From Terrabacter sp. Root181 (GTDB lineage Bacteria; Actinomycetota; Actinomycetes; Actinomycetales; Dermatophilaceae): a stretch of DNA of 64,000 nucleotides. The DNA is taken from contig NZ_LMHU01000001.1 of NCBI RefSeq assembly GCF_001428505.1, positions 78,273-142,272 of the forward strand. Direction: 5' to 3'. The first letter of the stretch is position 1; every line of letters begins with the position of its first letter. Below are positions 1 to 9,900 of the stretch, in pieces. The position numbers were made by a program, and so were the translations under genes. Under the pieces are notes generated by a model. The model saw nothing but the letters and a program-made list of their open reading frames with translations. It had not been told where the DNA came from and made no database searches.

Positions 1-2
1 TC

Positions 3-2444
3 CAGTCGGGCAGCACCGACCGCGCGACCGTCCTCACGATCGAGGGCTGGGCGGGCACGCAGCGCTGTGGCGCGATGTGGAGCGGCGACCAGTCGGGGTC
101 GTGGGACTACATCAAGTGGCAGATCCCGACGTACGCCGGCTCGACGCTCTCGGGGCAGCCGGTGACGACGGGCGACATCGACGGCATCTTCGGCGGCAGC
201 GCAGACACGTACACGCGCGACCTCCAGTGGAAGATGTTCCTGCCGATGACGTATGCCATGAGCGGGTGGGCGGCCAAGGACAAGCAGCCCTACCGCTACG
301 GGGAGCCGTACACGACGATCAACCGGAGCTACCTCGAGCTGCACGAGCGGCTGCTGCCCTACCTCTACACGCACACGGTCAACGGGTCGAAGACCGGTCT
401 GGGGCCGACGCGCCCGCTCTACGCCAACTACCCGAAGGACCCGGCGACGTGGGGCGACGCGGCGAAGTACGAGTTCCTCGCGGGTGACGACTTCCTCGTC
501 GCGCCGGTCTACTCCGACACGACGGTGCGCGACGGCATCTACCTGCCCGAGGGGACGTGGGTCGACTACTGGACCGGCCGGCTCTACTCCGGCAAGCAGA
601 CGGTCGACGGCTACAAGGCCCCGCTCGACCGGCTGCCGCTCTTCGTCCGGGCCGGTGCCGTGGTACCGATGTTCCCCGAGGGCACGCTCGACTGGAAGGC
701 CGGCAAGGCCTCGGGTCGCCTCGACCTCGAGGTCTACCCGTCGGGCACGTCGACGTTCACGAACTACGAGGACGACGGCCGCTCGCAGGCGTGGGCGTCC
801 GGCGCGAGTGCGACGCAGCGCTTCGACGTCGGGGCGCCGACGGTCGGCAAGGGTCCGGTGACCGTGACCCTCGGGTCGGTGAACGGCTCGTACGCCGGCA
901 AGCCCGCCTCGCGCGGCTACGACCTCGCCGTGCACACGAACTCGGCCCCGTCGGCGGTCGCCGTCGACGGTGTCGACGTCGCCGAAGTGGGCTCGGAGGC
1001 GGCACTGGACGCCGCGGTGAGCGGGTGGTTCTACGACTCGGCCACCGGGGTCATCCACGTCCGGACGGCGTCGACGTCCACCGCGTCGGCGCACACCGTG
1101 AAGATCACCGGCGCCGGCGCCGTCGGTGGCGCCCAGCCGGGTGAGCTCGACGCGACCCTCGACGTCAAGGCACCCGTCATCTCGGTTCCCGGCGAGGCTC
1201 GCGAGGTCACGGCGACGTTCACGAACTCCACGGGCAAGCCGGTCCAGGTGACGTCCACGTCGGTGGGCGTGCCGACCGGCTGGACGTCGGTGGCCTCCGG
1301 GCCGACGACGGCCACCGACCTCAAGGACGGCGCCACCTTCACCGCCCGCTTCAGCGTGACACCCCCAGCCGGGGCGAAGCCCGGGTCGTATGCCGTGAGC
1401 GCGTCTGCGGCATACACCGCGCGGGACGTCTCGCGGACCGTCACCGACAGCACGAAGACCCGTCTGGCGTTCCCGTCGCTGGCGAGCGCCTTCAGCAACG
1501 TCGGCGTGACGGCGCTGGCGTCGCCCGCAGCAGGCGACATCGACGGCGGTGGGTCGAGCTTTATCGCCGAACGCCTTGCAGCGCAAGGCGTCTCGCCCGG
1601 GGCGAAGGTGACGGCGAACGGCTTCGACTTCACGTGGCCGTCGTCGCAGCCGGGCACGAAGGACAACGTCGCATCGGCCGGAGAGACGATCCAGGTGTCG
1701 GGCAGGGGGAACGCCCTGGCGTTCCTGGGCACCGGGACGAGCGGCTCGGCCGGCGGTGCGGCGACCGTGCACTACACGGACGGGTCGTCGGCCGCAGTGA
1801 CGGTCGGCTTCCCGAACTGGTGCTGCCTCGCGACCGACACCTACGGGGCGAGGACGGCGGTCACGACGATGGGCAAGAACACGCCCACCGGCGCGGCCTA
1901 CCCGACCGTCGCGTACCGCCTCTACACGAAGACGGTGCGGCTCGACCCGGCCAAGGAGGTGGCCGCGGTGACCCTGCCGGCCAACTCCGCGGTGCACGTC
2001 TTCGCGATGACGGTGGGCACCGAGGACGTCGTGCCGCCGCCGATCGCCGACGGGCAGTACTCCCTCGGCAACGTCGGGTCGGGGCTCGCCCTCGAGGCAC
2101 CGGGGTCGGACTCGTCCCAGCTCGGCACGGCGGCGGTGTCGTCGTCGGGCTCGCAGAAGTGGGTCGTGACGCTGCAGGACTCCGGCGCCTACCAGGTGAA
2201 GAACGCGCAGAGCGGGCAGTGCATGGACGTCTTCTACAGCTCGCAGACGTCGGGCGCGCTCGTCGGGCAGTACACCTGCACCGGCACGACGAACCAGCAG
2301 TGGACCGTCACGCGGTCGGGCACGCAGCTGAAGATCACCGCCAAGCACAGCGGGCTCTCGCTCGCCGTCGACGGGGCCGGCAAGGTCGTCCAGGTGACCG
2401 ACACCGGTGCGGCGACGCAGCGCTGGACGGCGACGGCGAACTAA
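3..2444 (+). CDS. GH31 family alpha-glycosidase, secreted multidomain (5' end outside window)
   Basis: Only the C-terminal 813 residues are visible; the reading frame is open at the window edge. The segment GDQSGSWD near visible residue 28 matches the GH31 region carrying the catalytic acid/base Asp; the nucleophile motif lies upstream, outside the window. After the barrel end and a beta-sandwich domain come a NEW3-like Ig domain (about 375-455), a galactose-binding-like sandwich (about 500-675) and a C-terminal ricin-type trefoil (about 685-813, with a QQW repeat). The lectin-like modules imply an exported enzyme acting on alpha-linked oligo- or polysaccharides. GH31 members include alpha-glucosidases and alpha-xylosidases; specificity cannot be read here. 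It stops just before a strong hairpin. Confidence 0.85.
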   Translation, partial: QSGSTDRATVLTIEGWAGTQRCGAMWSGDQSGSWDYIKWQIPTYAGSTLSGQPVTTGDIDGIFGGSADTYTRDLQWKMFLPMTYAMSGWAAKDKQPYRYGEPYTTINRSYLELHERLLPYLYTHTVNGSKTGLGPTRPLYANYPKDPATWGDAAKYEFLAGDDFLVAPVYSDTTVRDGIYLPEGTWVDYWTGRLYSGKQTVDGYKAPLDRLPLFVRAGAVVPMFPEGTLDWKAGKASGRLDLEVYPSGTSTFTNYEDDGRSQAWASGASATQRFDVGAPTVGKGPVTVTLGSVNGSYAGKPASRGYDLAVHTNSAPSAVAVDGVDVAEVGSEAALDAAVSGWFYDSATGVIHVRTASTSTASAHTVKITGAGAVGGAQPGELDATLDVKAPVISVPGEAREVTATFTNSTGKPVQVTSTSVGVPTGWTSVASGPTTATDLKDGATFTARFSVTPPAGAKPGSYAVSASAAYTARDVSRTVTDSTKTRLAFPSLASAFSNVGVTALASPAAGDIDGGGSSFIAERLAAQGVSPGAKVTANGFDFTWPSSQPGTKDNVASAGETIQVSGRGNALAFLGTGTSGSAGGAATVHYTDGSSAAVTVGFPNWCCLATDTYGARTAVTTMGKNTPTGAAYPTVAYRLYTKTVRLDPAKEVAAVTLPANSAVHVFAMTVGTEDVVPPPIADGQYSLGNVGSGLALEAPGSDSSQLGTAAVSSSGSQKWVVTLQDSGAYQVKNAQSGQCMDVFYSSQTSGALVGQYTCTGTTNQQWTVTRSGTQLKITAKHSGLSLAVDGAGKVVQVTDTGAATQRWTATAN

Positions 2445-2458
2445 CCGGCGCCGGGACG

Positions 2459-2517
2459 GGCCCGGTTCGAGGTATTCCGCGCGTGGAAACACGCACGCGA
2501 ATACCTCGAACCGGGCC
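2459..2517. terminator. Long inverted repeat between convergent genes
   Basis: Perfect 19-bp arms (2459-2477 and 2499-2517) enclose a 21-nt loop that itself contains a small CGTG/CACG hairpin. It sits between the convergent GH31 and amidohydrolase genes, so it is probably a bidirectional terminator. No clear T tract is seen. Confidence 0.75.
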
Positions 2518-2526
2518 TTCGTCGCG

Positions 2527-3699
2527 TCAGGAGCCGGTCGCGGGCAGGCCGTAGGCGCGGACGGCGTTGTCGCGCGCGATCATCCGCACGACCCGGCTCG
2601 CGTCCGCGGCCGCCCACTCGTCGTCGGCGACGAAGCCACCGACGACCCGGGCGATCGCGTTGCGCCACAGGCGGGCTCCGAGGAAGTGCAGCTCCGCCGG
2701 GCCGCAGCCGTCCGAGCTGTAGAGCACCTGGCCGAAGGGCGCGAGCTCGAGGCTCCGCGCGACGAGCGACGCCGCCCGCGCGCCGAGGAAGTTGACCGAC
2801 AGGCCTACGTCGAGGAAGACGTTGCGGAAGGCCTGCGCGAGGTAGCCGGCCTGCCGCTCGAACGGGTAGCAGTGCAGGAGCATGACCGGCACGCTCGACA
2901 CCTCGGGCATCCGGAGGAAGTCGGTGAGCAGCAACGGGTCCGAGCGCCGCAGGTCCATGTCCCGGTCGCCGAGCCCGACGTGCAGCTGGAGCGGCAGGGC
3001 CAGCCCGATCGCCTCGTGGATGCCGAACGCGATGAGCCGCGGGTCGGTGAGCCGGACCGAGCCGGTCCGTCCCACCTCCCTGAGCCATGCCGCGACGTGG
3101 CGTTCGACCTGGGCATCGCTCGGCCGGCTCAGGTCGACGTCGAAGCCCGCGCGGTAGGCGAGCACCGACTTGACCGCGACGGCACCACGCACCCGGTCGG
3201 CGAGCAGCGCCCCGAAGGCGGCGGCATACGCCCTCGGCTCGGTCCCGGCCTGCGCGACCGACTCGGCGAGCGACTCCAGCCGCACCACCTCGTGGGCGCG
3301 GCCGCCCCCGGCCGTCGCGAGCTCGGTCGGCGTCAGCAGGTCGTCGGCCCGGTGCCCGGTGTCGACGAGCCAGTCGCTGACCCCGGCGGCGGTGAGGAAG
3401 CGCCGGTTGACCTCGTCCTCCCCGAGCTCGGTGCGGCGGGCCCAGTAGTCGTCGGGGGCCGCGTGACGGTCGAGCCCGAGCACCGGGGCGCACCAGGCGC
3501 GGACCGCGAAGCCGACCTGGCTGTCGAAGGGGTCGGCGCCTGCCGGGAGCGGGTCGGTGTCCGCCTCGTTGAGGGCCTCGCCGTATGCCGCCCGGCTCGG
3601 AGCAGCGCGGAAGGCGGCGTGCACGTGGTGGTCGACGAGCGTAGTGGCGCCGACCACGGCGAGCAGGTCGCGGACTGCTCCGACGGTCCTGGGTGCCAT
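2527..3699 (-). CDS. Amidohydrolase (amidohydrolase 2 / FluG N-domain type)
   Basis: A 390-residue TIM-barrel metal-dependent hydrolase. An HxH-type metal motif (DHHVH) lies at residues 23-27, with later barrel histidines in LHVGLGDRD and LLHCYPF and a late catalytic-type Asp in YSSDG. The start ATG is 1 bp after the stop of the upstream glutamine-synthetase-like gene, so the two are co-transcribed. In fungal FluG the same two domains are fused, and several bacterial pathways pair them. The substrate is unknown; hydrolysis of a gamma-glutamyl or amide product made by the neighbour is a reasonable inference. Confidence 0.75.
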   Translation of the reverse strand: MAPRTVGAVRDLLAVVGATTLVDHHVHAAFRAAPSRAAYGEALNEADTDPLPAGADPFDSQVGFAVRAWCAPVLGLDRHAAPDDYWARRTELGEDEVNRRFLTAAGVSDWLVDTGHRADDLLTPTELATAGGGRAHEVVRLESLAESVAQAGTEPRAYAAAFGALLADRVRGAVAVKSVLAYRAGFDVDLSRPSDAQVERHVAAWLREVGRTGSVRLTDPRLIAFGIHEAIGLALPLQLHVGLGDRDMDLRRSDPLLLTDFLRMPEVSSVPVMLLHCYPFERQAGYLAQAFRNVFLDVGLSVNFLGARAASLVARSLELAPFGQVLYSSDGCGPAELHFLGARLWRNAIARVVGGFVADDEWAAADASRVVRMIARDNAVRAYGLPATGS

Positions 3700-3700
3700 C

Positions 3701-5056
3701 TCAGATCGACCAGGTGAGTCGGAGTCGTTCGCAGAGCTGCTCAGGTGCGAGGCCCGCGAAGGCGTCCCGCTCGTGGCGTCGGACGGCGATCAGGGCTGCC
3801 GCCGCCCGCTCACCGAGGACGCGCTCGGCGACCGATCCAGTGAAGGCGTCGAGGATCGCACCCTGGTCGGTCAGGACGAGCGAGAGTCCGGCCCGGGCGC
3901 GGTCGGCGTCGTCGAGCTGCCCTGTGTCGCGGACGGTTTCAGGCGGGAGCGGCAACCGGCGCTCGATGCCGTCATGGGCCAGGCCGAGCAGCACCGCCGA
4001 GGCGAGGTAGGGGTTTGCCGACGGGTCGACGAGCTTCGCCTCGATGTTCGCGCCGTGCGGGTTCGAGGGTCCGCCGGCGAGGAATCGCACTGCGGCCTCG
4101 CGGTTCTCGGCGCCCCAGCAGATCGTCGCTCCCGACCACAGGCCGGGTCGGAGCCGACGACCCGAGACGATCGAGCCCGTGAGGACGGCCTGCGCCCCGA
4201 TGAGCCCGTCGAGAAGCCCGGCGATGGCGTGCCCACCCCGCGTCGAGATGCGGTGCGGCGTCGTGACCGCCGGGTCGTCGAAGAGGTTGACGCCCTCAGC
4301 GGCGAGGGAGAGGTGCTGGTGCGCGCCGTTGCCGACCGTGCTGGCGAAGGGGACCGGTGAGAAGGAGGCCGCCAGTCCGTGCGCGCGGGTGACGATCCCG
4401 ATCACCGTCTTGAGCAGGATCACCGAGTCCGCCCCCGCGACGGGGGCCTCCGGTGCGAGGGACACCTCGAGCTGGTGGGCGCCGTACTCCGCGTGGACCT
4501 GCTCGATGCCGAGCCCCGCGGCGGTCGCGACGTCGACGATCTCGCCGATGAGCGCCGACCGGTCGACGAGGGCCGTCAGGCCGTAGGGCGTCCACGCCGC
4601 GTGTGGGAGCGCCGACCCGTCCGGGGCGACGAGGACGAACTCGAGCTCGTGGCCGACCCGGGCGGTCAGGCCGGCAGCGGCCAGCCGGTCGACCATCTCC
4701 GCGAGGACGTGACGCGGCGCGGTCGGATCCGGCTCGCCGTCCTGCGTCACCACGTGCGTGGGCCCGGCGGCCAGACCACCGGGCAGCACGCGTACGCCCT
4801 CGGGCACGAGACGCATCCGCAGGTCGCCGACCGCGTCGTAGAACGGCGTGAGCTGGATCGAGCCGTCGAGCGAGTAGCCGTGGTGGACCTGCGACATGCC
4901 CGCGCCGGCCGCGACGAAGGCGGCAGTCCGCTCGACCGGCATCGACTTCGCGTGGACGAGGTTGGAGGCGTTGGTCGCCCACCCCGCCACGACACGTACG
5001 CCCTGGCGGGTGAGGGACTCGGTGAGGTCGTCGGCGTCCGGCACGCTCGAGCTCAT
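3701..5056 (-). CDS. Glutamine synthetase family protein (gamma-glutamyl ligase-like)
   Basis: A 451-residue protein with glutamine-synthetase catalytic features: a metal-binding E-x-E (ELEF), the GNGAHQH signature, the GAENREAAVRF region and SANPYLAS near the C-terminus. It resembles the GlnA-like/FluG ligases that join glutamate to amines more than canonical GlnA: it sits next to an amidohydrolase and lacks a classical adenylylation-site context. The ATG at 5056 is the first good start. It forms a two-gene operon with the amidohydrolase. The acceptor amine is not predictable from the sequence. Confidence 0.75.
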   Translation of the reverse strand: MSSSVPDADDLTESLTRQGVRVVAGWATNASNLVHAKSMPVERTAAFVAAGAGMSQVHHGYSLDGSIQLTPFYDAVGDLRMRLVPEGVRVLPGGLAAGPTHVVTQDGEPDPTAPRHVLAEMVDRLAAAGLTARVGHELEFVLVAPDGSALPHAAWTPYGLTALVDRSALIGEIVDVATAAGLGIEQVHAEYGAHQLEVSLAPEAPVAGADSVILLKTVIGIVTRAHGLAASFSPVPFASTVGNGAHQHLSLAAEGVNLFDDPAVTTPHRISTRGGHAIAGLLDGLIGAQAVLTGSIVSGRRLRPGLWSGATICWGAENREAAVRFLAGGPSNPHGANIEAKLVDPSANPYLASAVLLGLAHDGIERRLPLPPETVRDTGQLDDADRARAGLSLVLTDQGAILDAFTGSVAERVLGERAAAALIAVRRHERDAFAGLAPEQLCERLRLTWSI

Positions 5057-5167
5057 GACGGCAGTCTGCTCCTGCCCGACCCGTCACGGCGCCCCAACCA
5101 CCGGAACGGTGGGCACCGGCTGGCGTCCGGCGGGAGTAGATCCGCCCTCCACGTCCTTGAAGCAGAC

Positions 5168-5644
5168 ATGCGGCACGACACCCTGAGCCTCTCGCGTACC
5201 GTCCCCGCCGCGCCGAGTGCGGTGTGGGCGGCCTTCTCCGACGACGCGATCCGGCGACGCTGGGTCCGCATGCCCGGCTCGGGCGCGAGCTACGAGCACG
5301 ACTTCCGCGTGGGCGGGGGTGAGACGGCGCGGGCGTCGTTCACCACGCTCGAGGCACCGCCCGAGGTCCTCGAGAACCAGTCCCACTACCTCGACCTCGA
5401 GCCGGACCGCCGCCTCGTCCTCGCCTACCGGGCCGTGGTCGACGGCGTGGTGCGCTGGGCCTCGCTCGTGACCGTCGAGCTGGAGCCCGCCGACGACGGA
5501 CGGTCGACGCAGCTCACGTGGACCGAGCAGGTCACGCTCGTCACGACGACTGATGGCACGGGCGACGTCGACCTGGCCCACCTGCGCGGCGGCATCCAGC
5601 TGCGCCTCAACGCCCTGACGCTCGCCGTCCGCGAGCACGACTGA
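5168..5644 (+). CDS. SRPBCC / AHSA1-like domain protein
   Basis: 158 residues with the START/Bet v1-like pattern of AHSA1-family proteins: an N-terminal strand followed by V-W-x-A-F, then W-x-x-M, a central E-L-E-P strand, and a long C-terminal helix (hydrophobic positions in LRLNALTLAVREHD). Members bind hydrophobic ligands or act as Hsp90-activator-like domains; the role here is unknown. It is divergent from the glutamine-synthetase-like gene and monocistronic, ending before a hairpin. Confidence 0.7.
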   Translation: MRHDTLSLSRTVPAAPSAVWAAFSDDAIRRRWVRMPGSGASYEHDFRVGGGETARASFTTLEAPPEVLENQSHYLDLEPDRRLVLAYRAVVDGVVRWASLVTVELEPADDGRSTQLTWTEQVTLVTTTDGTGDVDLAHLRGGIQLRLNALTLAVREHD

Positions 5645-5690
5645 GCGCGGATGGCGGCGGCTCGCGCGGCCCTCACGCCGGGCGGCCCGC

Positions 5691-5720
5691 GAGGGCGACC
5701 CCGGGCTCGGGGTCGCCCTC
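5691..5720. terminator. 13-bp hairpin with 4-nt loop
   Basis: Arms 5691-5703 and 5708-5720 are perfectly complementary around GGCT. It lies between the convergent SRPBCC gene and the broken SnoaL gene. GC-rich, without an obvious T run. Confidence 0.65.
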
Positions 5721-5785
5721 GGTGCGCCGGCGCTGCGGCCGCCGGGTGCCGGCGAGTCGGCAGCACCCGTGGTCGCCGCGTCCGC

Positions 5786-6227
5786 CTAGTGGCCGGCCGA
5801 CTTCCCCGGAGGTGCAGGCGGGCCGTCCGGGATGGCACCGAGCTGCTGCATCATCGTCAGCATGTCCATGACGCCCCAGTGCTCGACGATCTTGCCGTCG
5901 GCGTCGAACCGCATGATGTCGATGAGCTGGGTCTCGGCGTGGCGGCCGGATGCCGGCAGGCCCATGAACTCGCCGCGCTGGGTGCCCGACGCGGCCACCC
6001 GGGCGATGGTCCGGTCGCCGCTCTCGAGCACCTCGACAGCCTTCATGTGCAGGTCTGGGAAGGCGACGCGGTAGGCGCGGAACGTCGATCACGCCCGCCT
6101 TGGTGGGCGCGAGGCCCGGCACCTCCTCGTGCTCGACGAAGCCCTCGGCCATCAGCTCGCCGAAGCCGTCGATGTCGCCGTGGTTGATGAGCTCGTAGGC
6201 GCGACGCATCGTCGCGGTGTTGTCCAT
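5786..6227 (-). pseudogene. SnoaL-like ester cyclase/polyketide cyclase, frame-broken
   Basis: The N-terminal half starts at ATG 6227 (MDNTATMRRAYELINHG) and runs to about 6082 (AGVID). The C-terminal half continues in another frame from about 6080 (FRAYRVAFPDLHMKAVEV) to the stop at 5786. Together they give a typical SnoaL fold of about 145 residues ending with the family pattern IVEHWGVMD. The junction shows a net single-base excess (or two-base loss) where the family expects another aromatic residue. It could be a real lesion or an assembly error. Nothing in the sequence suggests programmed frameshifting. Confidence 0.7.
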
Positions 6228-6557
6228 GACCGGGCCCTCAGGCGGTCGCCGCGGGGCCCGGTGGCCGTGAGGCTCGTCGTGGGGCTCGGGCAGGGTGATC
6301 ATCAGCTCGATGTACTCGGGCGGGGTGGCGGACAGTCCGGTCGGCAGGTTGGGTGCGACGTGGTGGTCGTACCAAGCCTGGTGCGACTCCTTCCGGTCCC
6401 ACACCTCGACGACGCGGAAGCCGGTGTCGGTCGGGCCGCTGACGTGGCTGACGAAGCCCGGCATCTTGGGCAGGGCGTCGAGCAGCCCGGAGGCCCGGAG
6501 GCCCTCGACCAGGCCGCGGTCGGCACCCGGCACCTCGGAGATCATGATGACGGCCAT
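6228..6557 (-). CDS. ABM/dabb-like small domain, open into the downstream SnoaL gene
   Basis: The ATG at 6557 begins an alpha+beta ferredoxin-like domain of about 95 residues (pattern V-I-M-I-S-E-V-P, then F-R-V-V-E-V-W and an HHVAPNLP segment) of the antibiotic-biosynthesis-monooxygenase superfamily. The frame has no stop before the SnoaL start and reads on through a low-complexity PHGHRAPRRPPEGP segment. One frame over, a TGA occurs at 6238-6240, about 10 nt before the SnoaL ATG, which suggests that the true C-terminus was shifted. Function unknown; a small heme- or quinol-type monooxygenase fold is the family expectation. Confidence 0.5.
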
Positions 6558-6918
6558 GCTGTTCCTCCTCGTCCCGTGCTGGCGGGCGAGACATCACCTG
6601 ATCGAGTGATCCTCCGACGCGTCGGGTGCCGGCCTGGCGACGCTCGGGGGGGCCGTGGGCGCTGACGCAGCCAGGCGACTGAACATGACGCTGATGCGAA
6701 AAGGCGCCACATTCCATCGGAGATGGCACTGCTTCGACTTTGCCACTGGGTGCTTCGCGATCACCTCTCGGAGAACGACTGGTTCCTAGCTGTCGGGAAT
6801 GGTCTGGAGTCAGTCCCCGCGCCCAAGAAATAGGCAATGGACATTCGTCGGCCAACGATTCCTGCCGCCGAACTGAAAAGCGCGGCTTCTGTTGCCCGCA
6901 CCTGGCAAGCTGCCTCGG
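6558..6918. other. Non-coding stretch upstream of the helicase
   Basis: 361 bp, visibly richer in A/T than the flanks (for example around 6675-6760 and 6830-6890). No ORF has convincing codon use and no RNA gene was recognised. It should hold the helicase promoter and the start of the minus-strand ABM transcript. No integrase remnant or obvious att repeat was found. Confidence 0.5.
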
Positions 6919-9900
6919 GTGAGCAACGGGGAAGAGGGCCTGCTCGAGGGGCTGTACGAGAGTCTCATCACGCGCGCGTTGGAGCAGCGCCTGGCGGGTG
7001 TTTCAGCCCTCGACGTTCACCGCGGTTTAGTCGACGAGGCTGACGAGCCGGACGTCCTGGCACGGCACGTCCGCGATGTGACGCTGAGGTTCCTGCGCCA
7101 GGAGCGGGATGCGGGGCGTCGCTTGGCCATGGTTAACCAGCTGGTCGAGGCTCTCGGGGCTTCCGAGGATTCGGTCTCTAGGGCTGGGCAGCTTCTCGCT
7201 CTGACTACGCCACCCGCTCCCGGCGCGGTTCTCGGGGTGTTGAGTGAGCGTCCGTCGACCCCACTCTCGGATGCCGCCCTCCTCACCAACGCGCACGGTG
7301 AGCCAGGGGTGGGCCACGAGATTCGAGCCGAGCTGGCTAGTGCCGACCGGGTCGACGTCATCATGGCCTTCGTCAAGTGGTACGGCCTTCGCCTCTTCGA
7401 GGACCGACTCAAGAGCGCCTGCGAGCGTGGCGTCCCTCTCCGCCTCATCACGACGACCTATATGGGGGCTACCGAGCGGGACGCCCTGGATCGGCTCGTG
7501 AGGGACTTCGGGGCCGAGGTCAAGGTCCAGCACGACGCGCAGCGAACACGACTCCACGCGAAGGCGTGGCTCTTCCGGCGCAACACCGGCTTCGACACGG
7601 CCTATGTCGGCTCCAGCAATCTTTCCCGCGCGGCGATGCTCGATGGCGTCGAGTGGAATGTGCGCCTGTCGTCCGTGTCCACGCCGCCTGTACTGCGGAA
7701 GTTCCTCGCCACGTTCGACAGCTACTGGAACGACGCCACGTTCGAGAGCTACGACCCCGACGCGGACCGCGACAGGCTGGACGACGCGCTGGCTGAAGCA
7801 GCCGGCAAGCGCATCAACGACAGGGTGACGCTGACGCTCTCGGGCCTCGAGGTGCGGCCGTACCCCTACCAACAGGAGATGCTCGACCAGCTTGAAGTCG
7901 AGCGAATCGTGCATGGCCGCCACCGGAACCTCCTGGTCGCGGCGACTGGTACCGGGAAGACGGTTGTCGCTGCGCTCGACTACCGGCGCATGGCCGCCGA
8001 TGGTCCGACGCTTCCGGGACTGCTCTTCGTCGCCCACCGGCGAGAGATCCTCCAGCAGTCCCTGCGGACCTACCGAGAGGTTCTCGCCGACGCAAACTTC
8101 GGCGAGCTCTACGTGGACGGTCGTCGCCCCGAACGGTGGGAGCACGTCTTCGCTTCGGTGCAGTCACTGTCGGCCTACGGCATCACGAACATCCCCGCGG
8201 GGGCCTATCGAGTCGTCGTCATTGACGAGTTCCACCACGCAGAGGCGAAGACTTACCGACGGATCCTCGATCACCTCAACCCCCGTGAGCTGCTTGGCCT
8301 GACAGCCACCCCTGAACGTGGCGACGGCCTGGACGTGCGGTCGTTCTTCGGCGGCCGCACCGCGGCCGAGTTGCGGCTGTGGGACGCCCTCAGAGCAGAC
8401 CTGTTGACCCCGTTCCACTACTTCGCCGTCGCCGATGGCATGGACATGACCCGCGTGGACTGGAAGGCCGGCGCCTACGACCCAGGCGAGTTGTCGAATC
8501 TGTTCACCGGCAATGACGCTCGCGCCCGGATCGTCCTGAAGGCTGTTCGTGACAAGGTCGCCGACCTCACTGCAATGAAGGCGCTCGGCTTCTGTGTCTC
8601 CCGCGACCATGCGCGCTACATGACCAAAGTCTTCAACGATGCCGGGATCAAAGCGGCGGCGGTGCTCGGCGACGCTGCATCCGCTGACCGTGACGCCGCG
8701 GTTAAGGACCTTCGAGACGGTGCCGTACAGGTGGTGTTCACCGTCGACGTGTTCAACGAGGGGGTCGACGTACCGGCCATCAACACCGTGCTCTTCCTCC
8801 GGCCCACGGAGAGTTCCACGGTCTTTCTGCAACAACTTGGACGAGGGCTCCGACGTGCGAACGACAAGGCAGTGCTCACCGCACTCGACTTCGTCGGCCA
8901 CCACCGCAAGGAGTTCCGGTTCGATCAAAGGTTCCGGGCGATGACCGGCAGTACTCGCGCCGTGCTCGAGCGCGACATCGAACAGGGCTTTCCGTTCCTT
9001 CCCGCCGGAACGCAGATCGTGCTCGACCACCAGAGTCAGAACCTCGTTCTCGACAACATCAAGAGTCAGGTCACCAAACGCTGGCCCAACATCACGTCGG
9101 AGCTGCGAGCCCACCCCATCGACGACCTGGGTACGTTCCTCGACGACTCCGGCGTGGAGCTGGTCGACGTGATCCGCGGCGATCGCTCGTGGGCTCGCCT
9201 GAGGCGCGAGGCGGGGCTCGAGGTGCCGCAGGAGGGACCGATGGAGCTGTCTCTTCTGAAGCGGGCCCGCGCGCTTTGCCATGTCGACGATCGCGAGCGC
9301 GCGGGAGCCTATCTCGCGTGGTTGCGTGATGACTCGCCGCGTTACGACTCCGCCGACCCGGTGCTTCAGGCCTACGGGCGCATGCTGTTCTTCTCGATGT
9401 GGCCGGATGGGGGTGGGTTCGACTCGTATGGCGCCGGGCTTGACGCGCTTCGGCAGGAACCCGCCGTGCGCGAGGATCTGAGGGCTGTGGTCAGACTGGG
9501 ACTGCAGGGGGCCGAGCGAGTCGCCACTCGACTGCCGGGTGAGCTGGGCATGCGGCCGCTCCGGGTCCACGCCCGGTACACACGGGAGGAGATCGTCTCT
9601 GCGCTGGACTATGTGTCGATCGACGGACGGAAGCCCAATAGCTTCCGGGAGGGGGTCCTCTTTTCGCCAGCGGCAAATGCCGACGCCTTCCTCGTGACCC
9701 TGCATAAGTCCGAGGCGGACTACTCACCGACGACGATGTACCAGGACTATGCGATCAGTCCCGACCTGTTTCACTGGGAGTCGCAGTCTGTGACATCGGT
9801 TGCGTCCAAGACCGGCCAGCGTTACCTCAACCACCGCGCCAACGGCAGCCACGTCCTCCTCTTCACTCGTCCGCAGAAGGTCTCCGCTTTCGGCACGGGT

